From contig NZ_JNIW01000061.1 in assembly GCF_000701425.1 (NCBI RefSeq), forward strand, positions 1-19,970: a stretch of DNA of 19,970 nucleotides, read 5' to 3'. Numbering within the stretch: position 1 is the first letter of the stretch; the number at the start of each line of letters is the position of its first letter. Positions 1 to 8,597 of the stretch are shown in pieces. Made by a program: the position numbers and the translations under genes. This DNA is from Deinococcus frigens DSM 12807. Lineage in GTDB: Bacteria; Deinococcota; Deinococci; Deinococcales; Deinococcaceae. The notes below the pieces were generated by a model. That model did no database searches, was not told the origin of the DNA, and saw only the letters and a program-made list of their open reading frames with translations.

Positions 1-287
1 CCAACGACCCAGCGTTACAGACTGCGGACGACGTGCGCCAGACGCTCGCCGTCCGTTGGTCTGTCGAGGTCTTTCACCGCGAATTGAAGCAGATCACCGG
101 GACCGAAGACTGTCAATGCCGTCTGGGGCGATCTCAACGCAATCACATCGGCACTGCCATGCTGGTCTGGATTCGATTGAACCAGCAGGCCAAAGAGGCG
201 AAGAAAACGATATACGCGCTAAAATTCGGTCTTCTTGATGACTACATGCGCCAGCAGCTCAAAAACCCATCTCTGAGTTTCGCGTAA
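1..287 (+). CDS. DDE transposase, C-terminal part (IS4/IS701-like), cut by window edge
   Basis: The reading frame is open from base 3 and runs to TAA at 285-287, so the gene enters from outside the window; only about 94 residues are present. The segment RWSVEVFHRELK fits the R-(3)-E-(6)-K part of the IS4-superfamily signature, which supplies the last acidic residue of the DDE catalytic triad; the usual Tyr three positions before the Arg is Leu here. A CQCR / QRNH / AMLVWIRL stretch follows, as is common in this family's C-terminal helical region. Such proteins cut and paste their own IS. The terminal inverted repeat should lie shortly after the stop, but I could not fix it. Whether the full element is intact cannot be judged. 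The exact IS family is inferred. Confidence 0.8.
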   Translation, partial: NDPALQTADDVRQTLAVRWSVEVFHRELKQITGTEDCQCRLGRSQRNHIGTAMLVWIRLNQQAKEAKKTIYALKFGLLDDYMRQQLKNPSLSFA

Positions 288-400
288 GCCCTAACCTTTA
301 AATCGGAGCCCATATGAAGACCTCTTTACCCAGTTCTGCCCTGTCAGAAGGGGCGCGGCGGCAGACTTTTAAGGAAATCCCCAACCTCTGGAGGTAACCC

Positions 401-619
401 ATGACCGGACCCTACGACCGTCCCCCCGCCCCGGCAACTGAACCCACCGACACCCCGATGCCCCTGCCCGAGCGCATGCCCGGCGAGGGTGGCACCGGCC
501 CCATCAGCGATCCGCCCGTCAATCCCGATCTGCCGGGGATGCCCATGCCTGACCCCACCGACAACCCGGATACGCCGGGCCTGCCTATTCCCAGCCCGAC
601 GCCCATGCCCGCGATGTAA
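401..619 (+). CDS. Small proline-rich acidic protein, unknown function
   Basis: A 72-residue protein that I do not recognise. The case for a real gene is a strong GGAGG at 390-394, 6 nt before the ATG, followed by a hairpin beyond the stop. About one third of the residues are proline (24 by count), with recurrent PMP, PDP and PTP units. There is no lysine or cysteine and only two arginines, so it is clearly acidic. No hydrophobic stretch suggests a signal peptide or membrane segment. It is probably extended or disordered. It stands alone after the left IS and converges on the YgjP-type peptidase gene. A spurious frame in GC-rich DNA cannot be excluded, but the ribosome site argues against that. 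Confidence 0.6.
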   Translation: MTGPYDRPPAPATEPTDTPMPLPERMPGEGGTGPISDPPVNPDLPGMPMPDPTDNPDTPGLPIPSPTPMPAM

Positions 620-646
620 CGTCGCAGCAGGAAGGGGCACGAGACC

Positions 647-679
647 AGAAGCAGACACGCTGTTACGCGGTCTGCTTCT
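647..679. terminator. Hairpin between convergent genes
   Basis: Perfect 10-bp arms AGAAGCAGAC (647-656) and GTCTGCTTCT (670-679), with three further pairs inside after one bulged base. It lies 28 nt after the proline-rich gene and 7 nt below the stop of the minus-strand peptidase gene, so it could stop transcription from both sides. There is no T-tract on either strand, so termination is inferred from position and stem strength. Confidence 0.55.
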
Positions 680-685
680 CGCGTG

Positions 686-1372
686 TCACAGCGCCTGTCC
701 GTATTCCCGCAGCCAGAGACGTTGCGCCTGCCAGCCCGGCATAACGCGCGATACATGCGCCCAGTAGCGCGGCGAGTGGTTCATCTCCAGCAGATGCGCG
801 GCCTCATGCAGGGCGACGTATCGCAGGACCTCAAGCGGAGCGCGAGACAGTTTCCAGTGCAGGCGAATATCGCCCCGACTGCTGCAACTGCCCCAGCGGG
901 TGGCCGTATTGCTGACCCGAACGGTGCCCAGTCGGTCTGCCATGCCCAGCAGATCGGCGTATTCCGTGACGAGGGCGGCGTAGGGAGCAAGGCAGGCCGC
1001 CCGCGTCCACGCTTCCAGCGCCCGCTCCGGTTCGTCTGCGGGCAGCAGCAGGTCATTGCCCACGCGCAAAGGTTTTTTCTGTGCCAGCTTGAAACGAAGC
1101 GTCAGCATCTCGCCCAGGAAAGGCAACTCCGCGCCGTCGGTATAAGCCTGCGCCCACAGCGAGCGGGCCGTATACTGCGCCAGGTGGTGTTCCACCCACT
1201 CCTGCCGCCGGAACAGGATGTCCTGGAGTTGACGCAGTGTCAGGCGCTGGGGAGCGTAGATCGTCACCGCGCCAGGTTTGACCTGCAAGGCCACGCTGCG
1301 CCGCCGGGAGCTGCGCTTAACGGTAACGGGGACGCCAGAAATGGTCCACGGGGCTGAACTCTGTACTGACAT
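686..1372 (-). CDS. YgjP-type (DUF45/M48-like) zinc metallopeptidase
   Basis: 228 residues, the usual length for the YgjP/DUF45 group (COG1451), a predicted zinc-dependent protease family related to the SprT and WLM clans. The [18 protein letters not shown] segment (about 158-175) is the family hallmark. The zinc motif HEAAH (189-193) is followed by NHSPRYW, whose His199 is the expected third ligand. The N-terminus carries the typical basic RSSRRRS stretch. There is no signal peptide or membrane segment, so it is cytoplasmic. Start chosen at ATG 1372; a G-rich run lies just before it but too close for an ideal ribosome site. It lies downstream of the other zinc peptidase gene, from which it is separated by an intrinsic terminator. 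Substrate unknown. Confidence 0.85.
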   Translation of the reverse strand: MSVQSSAPWTISGVPVTVKRSSRRRSVALQVKPGAVTIYAPQRLTLRQLQDILFRRQEWVEHHLAQYTARSLWAQAYTDGAELPFLGEMLTLRFKLAQKKPLRVGNDLLLPADEPERALEAWTRAACLAPYAALVTEYADLLGMADRLGTVRVSNTATRWGSCSSRGDIRLHWKLSRAPLEVLRYVALHEAAHLLEMNHSPRYWAHVSRVMPGWQAQRLWLREYGQAL

Positions 1373-1426
1373 TGCCCCCAGGAAAGCGCATTGGCGCAGG
1401 CAGCGGGGCGAGGCGGTTCACGTTGT

Positions 1427-1471
1427 AGAAAAAAGGAAGGTGGGCGCGAGCTTCTCAACTCTGCGCCCACC
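1427..1471 (-). terminator. Rho-independent terminator of the YpfJ-type peptidase gene
   Basis: On the minus strand a 9-bp GC-rich stem GGTGGGCGC/GCGCCCACC (arms 1463-1471 and 1439-1447 in plus coordinates) is followed by TTCCTTTTTT (plus 1429-1438). It starts 9 nt below the stop of the gene ending at 1480. This is a classical intrinsic terminator. Confidence 0.85.
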
Positions 1472-1479
1472 GCTGCCGC

Positions 1480-2361
1480 CTACAACTGGTTGTAATTCTG
1501 ATTAAAGGTGTCGCACTTGTTGGGATCGCCGGTCTCGAAACCCGTGGTGAACCAGGTGATGCGCTGCTGGCTGCTGCCGTGCGTGAAGGAATCGGGGACC
1601 ACCCGGCCCGCCCCCTGGCGCTGCAAATTGTCGTCGCCGATGGCCTGCGCGGTATTGACGGCGTTTTGCACATCCGCCTGCGTGATCTTGGCCAGGTCCC
1701 TGACGCGGTTGCCCCACACGCCCGCGAAGCAGTCGGCCTGCAACTCCAGGCGCACGCTGTAGCTGTTGGCCTCGGCCTCAGTGCGGGCGCTGCGCTGCTT
1801 GCGCTCTACCTGATCGGCGATGCCCAGTTCATTCTGGACGTGGTGGCCGACCTCATGCGCGACGACGTAGGAATACGCGAAATCGCCGCCGCCACCCAGT
1901 CGCCGCTGCATCATGGAAAAGAAGTTGGTGTCGATGTAGACCTTGTTGTCCAGCGGGCAGTAAAACGGCCCAGACGCGCTGCTGGCGACGCCGCAGCCGC
2001 CCTGAGTGCCGCGTGTGTACAGCACCAGCCGCGCCGGGGTGTAGGTCCGCCCCGCCTGCTGAAACACGCCGCCCCAGACCTGATTGGTGCTGGTCATGAT
2101 GCGGTCCATGAATTGAAAGTTCTCGTCGGTGGCGGGGGTGCCCTGGGGCTGTGATTGCGTCTGCGGCTGTGTCTGTGTCTGCACCGGGCCGCCGTCCCCA
2201 CCGCCCAGAATATCGCCCGGATTGATGCCAAAGAACATGGCGATCAAAGCGATGATCAGCCCGCCGATGCCGCCCACCGCAATGCCGCCGCCGGGAATGC
2301 CGCCTCCGCCCCGCCGGTCCTCAATGCCGCCGCCGCCGCTGGGAAGATTTTTCCAGTCCAT
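1480..2361 (-). CDS. Neutral zinc metallopeptidase, YpfJ/KPN_02809 family (PF04228)
   Basis: 293 residues. Order: a short Gly-rich N-terminus starting MDWKNLP, one membrane segment (about 28-46), a Q/T/P-rich linker, then the peptidase domain. The zinc motif HEVGHH is at 169-174, and [13 protein letters not shown] downstream supplies the expected glutamate ligand. A single membrane anchor with the catalytic domain outside is typical of the family; the substrate is not known. Start chosen at 2361 because AAGGAGA lies 8 nt upstream on the minus strand; longer in-frame extensions lack a ribosome site and add an Arg/Ala-rich segment foreign to the family. Cysteines in [14 protein letters not shown] could form a disulfide. 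Its own intrinsic terminator follows. Confidence 0.9.
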   Translation of the reverse strand: MDWKNLPSGGGGIEDRRGGGGIPGGGIAVGGIGGLIIALIAMFFGINPGDILGGGDGGPVQTQTQPQTQSQPQGTPATDENFQFMDRIMTSTNQVWGGVFQQAGRTYTPARLVLYTRGTQGGCGVASSASGPFYCPLDNKVYIDTNFFSMMQRRLGGGGDFAYSYVVAHEVGHHVQNELGIADQVERKQRSARTEAEANSYSVRLELQADCFAGVWGNRVRDLAKITQADVQNAVNTAQAIGDDNLQRQGAGRVVPDSFTHGSSQQRITWFTTGFETGDPNKCDTFNQNYNQL

Positions 2362-2424
2362 AGTCGTGTCTCCTTGAGTGCGGGCCGACATTGCTGCGGC
2401 CCGTGAAGCAGTCATTCGAGCCGC

Positions 2425-2430
2425 ATTGTA
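2425..2430 (-). promoter_or_regulatory. Possible -10 element for the YpfJ-type peptidase gene
   Basis: TACAAT on the minus strand, about 64 nt before the ATG, in the 149-nt gap after fbpC. No convincing -35 is present at 16-18 nt, so this is a weak call. Confidence 0.3.
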
Positions 2431-2484
2431 GGCCGCGCGCACCTGACGGATTCTGAGGCGATCTTTAGGCAACACCGCTCAGCG

Positions 2485-2497
2485 CTGGCAACGCCAG
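2485..2497 (-). terminator. Weak hairpin after fbpC
   Basis: CTGGC-AAC-GCCAG, a 5-bp stem just below the fbpC stop. A partly overlapping alternative stem (GCCAG...CTGGC on the minus strand) uses neighbouring bases. No T-tract, so termination is uncertain. Confidence 0.3.
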
Positions 2498-2510
2498 GTC
2501 TGGCGGGGCT

Positions 2511-3626
2511 TTAGCGCACCGCCCGCCCGGCCCGCGTGGCACGCACGCGCACCCGCTGTCCCTCGGCGTGCAGGGCGTGGCCGGTGTCGTGGAGCTGCAC
2601 TTCCTGCTGCCCCAGCGCCAGCGTGTAGGTCACGGCGTGGCCCCTGTACTCGCGGGCCAGCACCACGGCCTCGGCCCCGGAGCCGTCCGCCGTGAAGGCC
2701 AGATGTTCGGGGCGCACGCTGAGCATCACCGGGCCGTCCGCAACCGCCCCACCCTCCAGCTCAATGTTGCCCAGCACGGTGCGGGCCACCCCCGCCTGCA
2801 CGGTGCCGGACAGCAGGTTGCTGCGGCCCAGAAAGGACGCCACGAACGCCGTGCGCGGGCGGGCGTAGACCTCCTGCGGGGTGCCGATCTGCTCGATCTG
2901 TCCGGCGCGCATCAGGGCAATCCGGTCACTAAAGGCCAGGGCTTCCTCCTGATCGTGCGTGACCAGGATGGCCGCCACGCCGCTGCGGCGCAGGATGGCG
3001 CGCACCTCCTGGCGGGTGGAGTGGCGCAGTTGCGCGTCCAGGTTGGAAAACGGCTCGTCCAGCAGCAGCAGCCGTGGGCGCGGGGCCAGCGCGCGGGCCA
3101 GGGCGACGCGCTGCTGCTGCCCGCCGGACAACTGGTGCGGCATACGCGACTCAAACACGGTCAGGCCCACCAATGACAGGGTTTCGCGAGCGCGGGGCAG
3201 GCGTTCGGCGCGCGGCAGCCGGTTCAGGCCGAACAGCACATTGCCCAGCACGCTCAGGTGCGGAAACAGCGCGTAATCCTGGAAGACCAGGCCCACGCCC
3301 CGGCGTTCGGGCGGCTGGGGCGGGGCGGTCATGTTGCGTCCGTCAATCCAGACCGCGCCGCCGTCCGGCTCCTCCAGCCCGGCGATCAGACGCAGGGTGG
3401 TGGTCTTGCCGCAGCCCGACGGCCCCAGCAGCGTGAGCAGCTCGCCGGACGCAACCTGCAAATTCAGCCCGTCCACCACCGGCGGCAGGCCAGCGGCGAG
3501 GTGACCCTGCGGGTGACCGTGTTGGTGGAAATACTTGACCAGTTGCCGCAACTCCAGCGCGGGCGGGGCGGAGGATTGGTGAGCAGCCCCGCCCAGCCCC
3601 GACATTTGCTGATCCATGACCGTCAT
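2511..3626 (-). CDS. fbpC: Ferric iron ABC transporter, ATP-binding subunit
   Basis: 371 residues. Walker A GPSGCGKT (68-75), Q-loop Gln116 in VFQDYALFPHL, signature LSGGQ (166-170), Walker B LLLLDEP (186-192) and switch His224 in VTHDQEEAL are all intact. A C-terminal region of about 120 residues with a SVRPEHL motif resembles the TOBE-type regulatory domain of the FbpC/PotA/MalK group. It hydrolyses ATP on the cytoplasmic face to drive substrate through FbpB. It starts 10 nt after the permease stop; GAGGTGG (plus 3630-3636) gives a good ribosome site for ATG 3626, though ATG 3617 is possible. The iron assignment rests mainly on the neighbouring Tyr-Tyr binding protein and permease; the ATPase alone could serve other substrates. 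Confidence 0.88.
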   Translation of the reverse strand: MTVMDQQMSGLGGAAHQSSAPPALELRQLVKYFHQHGHPQGHLAAGLPPVVDGLNLQVASGELLTLLGPSGCGKTTTLRLIAGLEEPDGGAVWIDGRNMTAPPQPPERRGVGLVFQDYALFPHLSVLGNVLFGLNRLPRAERLPRARETLSLVGLTVFESRMPHQLSGGQQQRVALARALAPRPRLLLLDEPFSNLDAQLRHSTRQEVRAILRRSGVAAILVTHDQEEALAFSDRIALMRAGQIEQIGTPQEVYARPRTAFVASFLGRSNLLSGTVQAGVARTVLGNIELEGGAVADGPVMLSVRPEHLAFTADGSGAEAVVLAREYRGHAVTYTLALGQQEVQLHDTGHALHAEGQRVRVRATRAGRAVR

Positions 3627-3636
3627 TCAAACCACC

Positions 3637-5187
3637 TCATTCGCGTTCCCGCCGCAGGATCAGCAGGGTCAGCACGGCCCCGATGGCCGCCAGGGCCAGC
3701 GCATAGGGCGCGGCGCTGGCGTACTGCGCTTCCTCGGTGTAGGACCAGACGTTGCGGGCCAGCGTCTCGAAGCCGGTGGGCGACAGCAGCAGCGTCAGCG
3801 GCAGCTCCTTGAGAACGCTCAGAAACACGAACGCCGCGCTGACCAGCAGCCCCGGCCCCAGCAGCGGCAGCGTGACCCGCCGCAGCGCCCCGCCGCGCGT
3901 GACGCCCAGCACGCGGGCGGCTTCCTCCAATCTGGGCGTGGCCCGCACCAGCCCGCTGCGAATCGGGCCGATGGCCTCCGCGACAAAATGCAGGGTGTAG
4001 GCGATGATCAGCAGCGGCAGGGTCTGGTAGAGCGGCGGCGCGGCCCGCAGCACGAAAAAGGTCAGCGCCAGCGCAAAGGCCAGCGGCGGCGTGGCGTAGC
4101 CCAGATACGCGGCCCGCTCGATGATGCGCGGCCAGCGCCCGGTGAAGCGGCTGCCGATCACGGCCAGCGGCAGGGCCAGCGCGGTGGTGGTGACGGCTGC
4201 CAGCGCCGCCGCCCCCAGCGCGGACCGCAGCGCGTCCAGCAGGCCGGACCACGCGAAGGGACTGTGCTCCAGCCCCAGCCAGTACAGCATCGTGCCCAGC
4301 GGCAGCACCAGCGTCATGACCGCCAGCACGGCCACGAACACCCACGCCAGCGGGCGCAGACGTCCCAGGCGTGCGGTGCAGGGCTTTCTGGCGGTGGCAG
4401 GCGACACCCGCGACAGGAACACGCCGCGCATGAAGCGGGCCTCCAGCCACAGCACCGCTCCGGTCAGCAGCAGCAACAGTAGCGCCAGCCAGGCCGAGTA
4501 CACCCGGTCATACGCTGCCGTGTACTGCTGGTAGATCGCCGCACTGAACGTCGGGTAGCGCATCAGGCTGACCACGCTGAAGTCGCCCAGGGTGTGCAGG
4601 CCGATCAGGAGGCCCCCCGACAGCCACGCCGGGCGCAGATGCGGCACGGTCACCTGCCAGAAGGTTTGCCAGCGGGTACGGCCCAGCAGGCGGGCGGCGT
4701 CCTCCAGCGCGGGGTCCTGGGTCCGCAGCGCGGCGTGCAGGTTCAGGAACAGGTACGGGAAGGTAAACAATGTCAGCACCAGCAGCGCGCCCCAGAAACC
4801 GCCCGGCCCCGGCACGCGCAGCCCGGTCAGGGTGTTGATGGCCCCGCCTGCCCCGCCCGCCGCGATAAAAGCGTAGGCCCCCACGTACCCCGGAATTGCC
4901 AGCGGCAACACGCCCAGCAGGGTCAGCAGACGGCGTGGGCGCAGGTCCGTGCGGGCCGCCAGAAAGGCCAGCGGCAGCGCCACCAGCGTGGTCGCCAGCA
5001 GCACCGATGCGCCCAGCAGCAGCGTGTTGCCCGCCAGCACCAGATTGCGGGAGCGGAACACGATCTCGCGCAGCTCGGCGGCCTCGGCTCCCAGGGCGCG
5101 CAGAACCAGGTACGACAGCGGCACCAGCACGCCCAGCACGGTCAGCAGGGCGGGCAGCAGCAGAAAAGGGGGCAGTTTCTGGGTCAT
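3637..5187 (-). CDS. fbpB: Ferric iron ABC transporter, fused permease
   Basis: 516 residues and about 12 membrane segments in two homologous halves. Each half has an EAA loop that contacts the ATPase: EDAARLLGRTRWQTFWQV in the first and EEAARVLGVTRGGALRRV in the second. This double-permease architecture is typical of FbpB/SfuB-type Fe(III) transporters and also of some thiamine and phosphonate permeases. The only reasonable start is ATG 5187, yet no ribosome site and no leaderless-type -10 lies directly before it, so translation may rely on weak initiation. The gene is 76 nt after the small 4-TM gene and 10 nt before fbpC, with which it is surely cotranscribed. Confidence 0.87.
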   Translation of the reverse strand: MTQKLPPFLLLPALLTVLGVLVPLSYLVLRALGAEAAELREIVFRSRNLVLAGNTLLLGASVLLATTLVALPLAFLAARTDLRPRRLLTLLGVLPLAIPGYVGAYAFIAAGGAGGAINTLTGLRVPGPGGFWGALLVLTLFTFPYLFLNLHAALRTQDPALEDAARLLGRTRWQTFWQVTVPHLRPAWLSGGLLIGLHTLGDFSVVSLMRYPTFSAAIYQQYTAAYDRVYSAWLALLLLLLTGAVLWLEARFMRGVFLSRVSPATARKPCTARLGRLRPLAWVFVAVLAVMTLVLPLGTMLYWLGLEHSPFAWSGLLDALRSALGAAALAAVTTTALALPLAVIGSRFTGRWPRIIERAAYLGYATPPLAFALALTFFVLRAAPPLYQTLPLLIIAYTLHFVAEAIGPIRSGLVRATPRLEEAARVLGVTRGGALRRVTLPLLGPGLLVSAAFVFLSVLKELPLTLLLSPTGFETLARNVWSYTEEAQYASAAPYALALAAIGAVLTLLILRRERE

Positions 5188-5263
5188 AGCAAGGTTCTGG
5201 CACTGGGGCCAGCCGCGCCACTTTAACAGACCGGATTAGTCAGGATTGTCCCGCAACGACAGA

Positions 5264-5755
5264 TCAAGCTGGACGCGTGCCCCTGTGCCCCCGCCACGCC
5301 CGCCAGGACAGCACCGCCAGCACCACCGGAGACGAGATCAGCATGCCGTTGCTCAGGCCCTGCGAGACCTGTGCCCTGACCGAACTGCCCGACTGCGGAT
5401 CAGGCGGGGGCAGCAGCGCCCCCAGCAGCGCGTCCAGGCCGACGCCAGCGGCGATCAGCAGCAGGACGGCGGCCACGCCCAGGCTCAGGCTGACCCAGAC
5501 CGGTTCCAGACCCGCGAATTGCAGCAGTCGGGGTAAGGACAGCACCACTGCGGCCAGCAGGCCCAGAGCCAGATACACCGCGCCGAAACTGCGCTCCAGA
5601 CTGCCGCCCGCGAAGACGACGCTGCCCAAAACAAAGATCACCGCCAGTGCGGCCAGCACGGCCACCCCACGCGCCCAGGCCAGCGGCAGGGCCGTCAACA
5701 CCAGGAGTACCGCCGCCGACACGCCCGCCCCCAAGAGCAGTCCCAGGATTTCCAT
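5264..5755 (-). CDS. Small 4-TM membrane protein between fbpA and fbpB
   Basis: 163 residues from ATG 5755; an ATG at 5770 would add five residues but directly abuts the T-tract of the fbpA terminator. Neither has a clear ribosome site. I prefer 5755 because it matches the N-terminus of the related protein at 6949-7470. Four or five hydrophobic segments: LGLLLGAGVSAAVLLVLTAL, a GVAVLAALAVIFVLGSV segment, AVYLALGLLAAVVLSL, VSLSLGVAAVLLLIAAGVG, and a C-terminal SSPVVLAVLSW followed by a basic tail. It shares LALPL.WAR-type and LPRLL.F-type motifs in the same order with the gene upstream of fbpA. Not a known ABC component. Its place inside the iron cluster suggests a link to iron uptake or cell envelope, but the function is unknown. 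Confidence 0.65.
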   Translation of the reverse strand: MEILGLLLGAGVSAAVLLVLTALPLAWARGVAVLAALAVIFVLGSVVFAGGSLERSFGAVYLALGLLAAVVLSLPRLLQFAGLEPVWVSLSLGVAAVLLLIAAGVGLDALLGALLPPPDPQSGSSVRAQVSQGLSNGMLISSPVVLAVLSWRAWRGHRGTRPA

Positions 5756-5770
5756 AGCGCAGTGGACCAT

Positions 5771-5805
5771 AAAAAGCCCCGCACCGGCAGGAACCGGAAC
5801 GGGGT
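5771..5805 (-). terminator. Intrinsic terminator after fbpA
   Basis: On the minus strand the arms CGGGG...CCCCG (plus 5800-5804 with 5777-5781) and the inner CCGG/CCGG (5794-5797 with 5784-5787) form an interrupted stem, followed by TTTTT (plus 5771-5775). It sits 21 nt below the fbpA stop and directly before the 4-TM gene. It should reduce readthrough into 4TM-fbpB-fbpC. Confidence 0.75.
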
Positions 5806-5825
5806 TGCAGGGAGGGCCGTAAAAT

Positions 5826-6824
5826 TTACAGCAGCCCGGCGTCGCGCAGCAGCTTCTGTGCCTTCTCGATGTTCTTGGGCAGGGCGGTGGGATCGATCTT
5901 CGGGCCGCGCTTACTCACCTCGCTGAAGGGACGCATGGTGGTGGGTTGCAAGATATTGCCGATCACCGGGTACTCAAAGTTCACGCTCAGGAAGAAGGTC
6001 TGGGCGTCCTTGCCCACTAGACTGCTCAGGAAGCGGGAGGCGGCAGCCGTGTTCTTGCTGGTCTTCAGAATGGCCGCGCCCGTGGCATTGCCCAGGTTGC
6101 CGATGTCGCCGTTCTTGAAAAAGTAGGTGTCGATGGGGTAATTCAGGCGGTTGACGCGCTGGATGTAGTAGTGGTTGGTCAGGCCCACGTCGATTTCACC
6201 CGAGCGTATGGCTTCCAGCATCCCCACGTTGCTGGTCTTGTAATCCCTGGGTTGCAGCGCCTTCATCGCTTCCAGCCACTGCCTGGTGGTGGCCTCGCCG
6301 TGCTGGGCGATCATGCCCGCCAGGAAGTCCTGGAAGCTGGGATAGGCCACGGTCCAGCCGATGCGGCCTTTGAGCGAGGTCATCTTGGGCAGGTCCAGCA
6401 CGCTGTCCGGGAGCTGCTCGGGCTTGATCTTCTCGGTGTTGTAGGCCAGCGTGCGGAAACGGACGGTGGTAGGCAGCCAGGTGCGGTCCGCCGGCAGGTA
6501 GTCCGCCGACACGTTGCGGGTCAGCGAGCTGCCCAGCTTGACGAAGCGGCCCTCGCTGGCCAGTTCACCCAGCGCGCCCACCGAGTTGCCCCAGAACACG
6601 TCGGCGGGGCTGCGGCTGCCCTCCTCGCGCAGGGCGGCCACCAGTTGCGCGTCGTTGCCGTAGCGCACGTTGACCTTGATGCCGGTCTGCTTCTCGAACT
6701 GCTGGACAATGGGTTCCACAAAGGTCTTGCCGCGCCCGGAGTACAGGGTGATGGATTGCGCGGACTGGGCCAGGGTCGTGCCGGTCAGCAAAAGGGCGAT
6801 GGTGGACAGTGTTGCGTTTCGCAT
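5826..6824 (-). CDS. fbpA: Ferric iron ABC transporter, substrate-binding protein
   Basis: 332 residues. The N-terminus MRNATLSTIALLLTGTTLAQ is a Sec signal peptide, with cleavage likely near residues 19-23; there is no lipobox Cys, so it is probably exported without lipid. The mature start ITLYSGRGKTFVEPIVQQF is typical of FbpA/FutA/IdiA proteins. NHYYIQRV (217-224) holds the adjacent tyrosines that coordinate Fe(III) in this family, and the ADVFWGNS and LAYNT segments match ligand-pocket regions. It captures Fe(III) outside the membrane and delivers it to FbpB. Start chosen at 6824: it gives the signal peptide, with AGGA 8 nt upstream; a longer in-frame extension to 6893 would precede the signal peptide. 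Followed by an intrinsic terminator. Confidence 0.92.
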   Translation of the reverse strand: MRNATLSTIALLLTGTTLAQSAQSITLYSGRGKTFVEPIVQQFEKQTGIKVNVRYGNDAQLVAALREEGSRSPADVFWGNSVGALGELASEGRFVKLGSSLTRNVSADYLPADRTWLPTTVRFRTLAYNTEKIKPEQLPDSVLDLPKMTSLKGRIGWTVAYPSFQDFLAGMIAQHGEATTRQWLEAMKALQPRDYKTSNVGMLEAIRSGEIDVGLTNHYYIQRVNRLNYPIDTYFFKNGDIGNLGNATGAAILKTSKNTAAASRFLSSLVGKDAQTFFLSVNFEYPVIGNILQPTTMRPFSEVSKRGPKIDPTALPKNIEKAQKLLRDAGLL

Positions 6825-6885
6825 GCCGCTAATCCTAAGTAAACCAGTCAGATTAATGAGGGATAAATGTCCCGACAGTTCTGGA

Positions 6886-6895
6886 GGGTGCACCC
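6886..6895. promoter_or_regulatory. Palindrome upstream of fbpA
   Basis: GGGTGCACCC is a perfect 10-bp palindrome about 62 nt before fbpA. It is framed by TCTGG and CCAGA, and nearer the gene there is a shorter GGGA-N6-TCCC (6860-6873). It lies in the region expected to hold the promoter. The binding protein, if any, is unknown; it does not match Fur or DtxR boxes. Confidence 0.3.
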
Positions 6896-6948
6896 AGACT
6901 CAACCGCAGCTCGGGATCATCCCAAAAGCACCAGACTTCTGATCCTCG

Positions 6949-7470
6949 TTAACCCCTTACCGATCTCCGCCGCCACGCCAGAACAGCAGCCAGCAACAGC
7001 GCCAGCGGAGTGGAAAATGTCATGAAGAGCGGCATGGGCAGCGCGAGGTCAAAAAGGATGGACCAGAAGTTCCGTGACTCCAGGATCGTGGTTCCCTGAC
7101 TTTGAAGGATGACCAGCGACAGCCCGTCCCCACCAGTGAGGACGGCCAGCAGCAGCAACATGGTGGCCTGTCCGAGGCCGAGTGCCAGCCAGAGCGGCTT
7201 CCGGCCCCGAAAGCGCAGCAGATGAGGCACGGCCAGGCACAGACCGACGCCAACGTACAGGGCAAACACGCGCCAGTCTCCTGCCCCCGGCCCACCGCTG
7301 ACCTCATTGTGTGCAAAAACGGAAATGAGCCAGGGCAATCCCGGAACCGTCAGCGCGGTCAGCCACCTCGCCCAGCGCAGAGGCAGCGCCAGGACACCCA
7401 TAACTACGGCAAACGTGAAACCGATGCCCAGCCCTACTCCCAGAAAGTTCACCACATCCTGGTCTTCCAC
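6949..7470 (-). CDS. Small 4-TM membrane protein upstream of fbpA
   Basis: 173 residues, starting at GTG 7470; GTG 7455 or 7452 are alternatives, since the GAGG before 7470 is only one base away and an in-frame stop lies just upstream. Hydrophobic segments: FLGVGLGIGFTFAVVMGVL, LTALTVPGLPWLISVFA, VFALYVGVGLCLAVPHLL, LWLALGLGQATMLLLLAVL, and a C-terminal STPLALLLAAVLAWRRR. The order of motifs (LALPLRWAR, then PHLLRF, then KPLWLALGLG, then a final helix with a basic tail) parallels the protein at 5264-5755, so the two look like paralogues bracketing fbpA. It follows ddl by 52 nt on the same strand. No function recognised. Confidence 0.7.
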   Translation of the reverse strand: MEDQDVVNFLGVGLGIGFTFAVVMGVLALPLRWARWLTALTVPGLPWLISVFAHNEVSGGPGAGDWRVFALYVGVGLCLAVPHLLRFRGRKPLWLALGLGQATMLLLLAVLTGGDGLSLVILQSQGTTILESRNFWSILFDLALPMPLFMTFSTPLALLLAAVLAWRRRSVRG

Positions 7471-7522
7471 GCCTCACTTGACCACGGCGCAACTGACTTG
7501 AGGGCGGGCCAGAACAATCTCC

Positions 7523-8542
<1,020 letters not shown>

Positions 8543-8550
8543 CGGGGCGC

Positions 8551-8556
8551 AGTATG
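8551..8556 (-). promoter_or_regulatory. Possible leaderless -10 for ddl
   Basis: CATACT on the minus strand, 8 nt before the ddl ATG, with no Shine-Dalgarno sequence in between. No clear -35. It fits the leaderless pattern seen at proC and pyrE but is the weakest of the set. Confidence 0.35.
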
Positions 8557-8597
8557 TCATGCAGATGGCGGGTGACCGAGGGGCTGGTTGGCGGAGG

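Noticed and set aside
314..397. 27-codon frame between the left IS and the proline-rich gene
   Set aside because: No ribosome site and no recognisable sequence; its end merely overlaps the ribosome site of the next gene.
3616..4482. 288-aa plus-strand frame rich in Gln and Arg, opposite fbpB
   Set aside because: Low-complexity antisense frame of the permease gene; no ribosome site.
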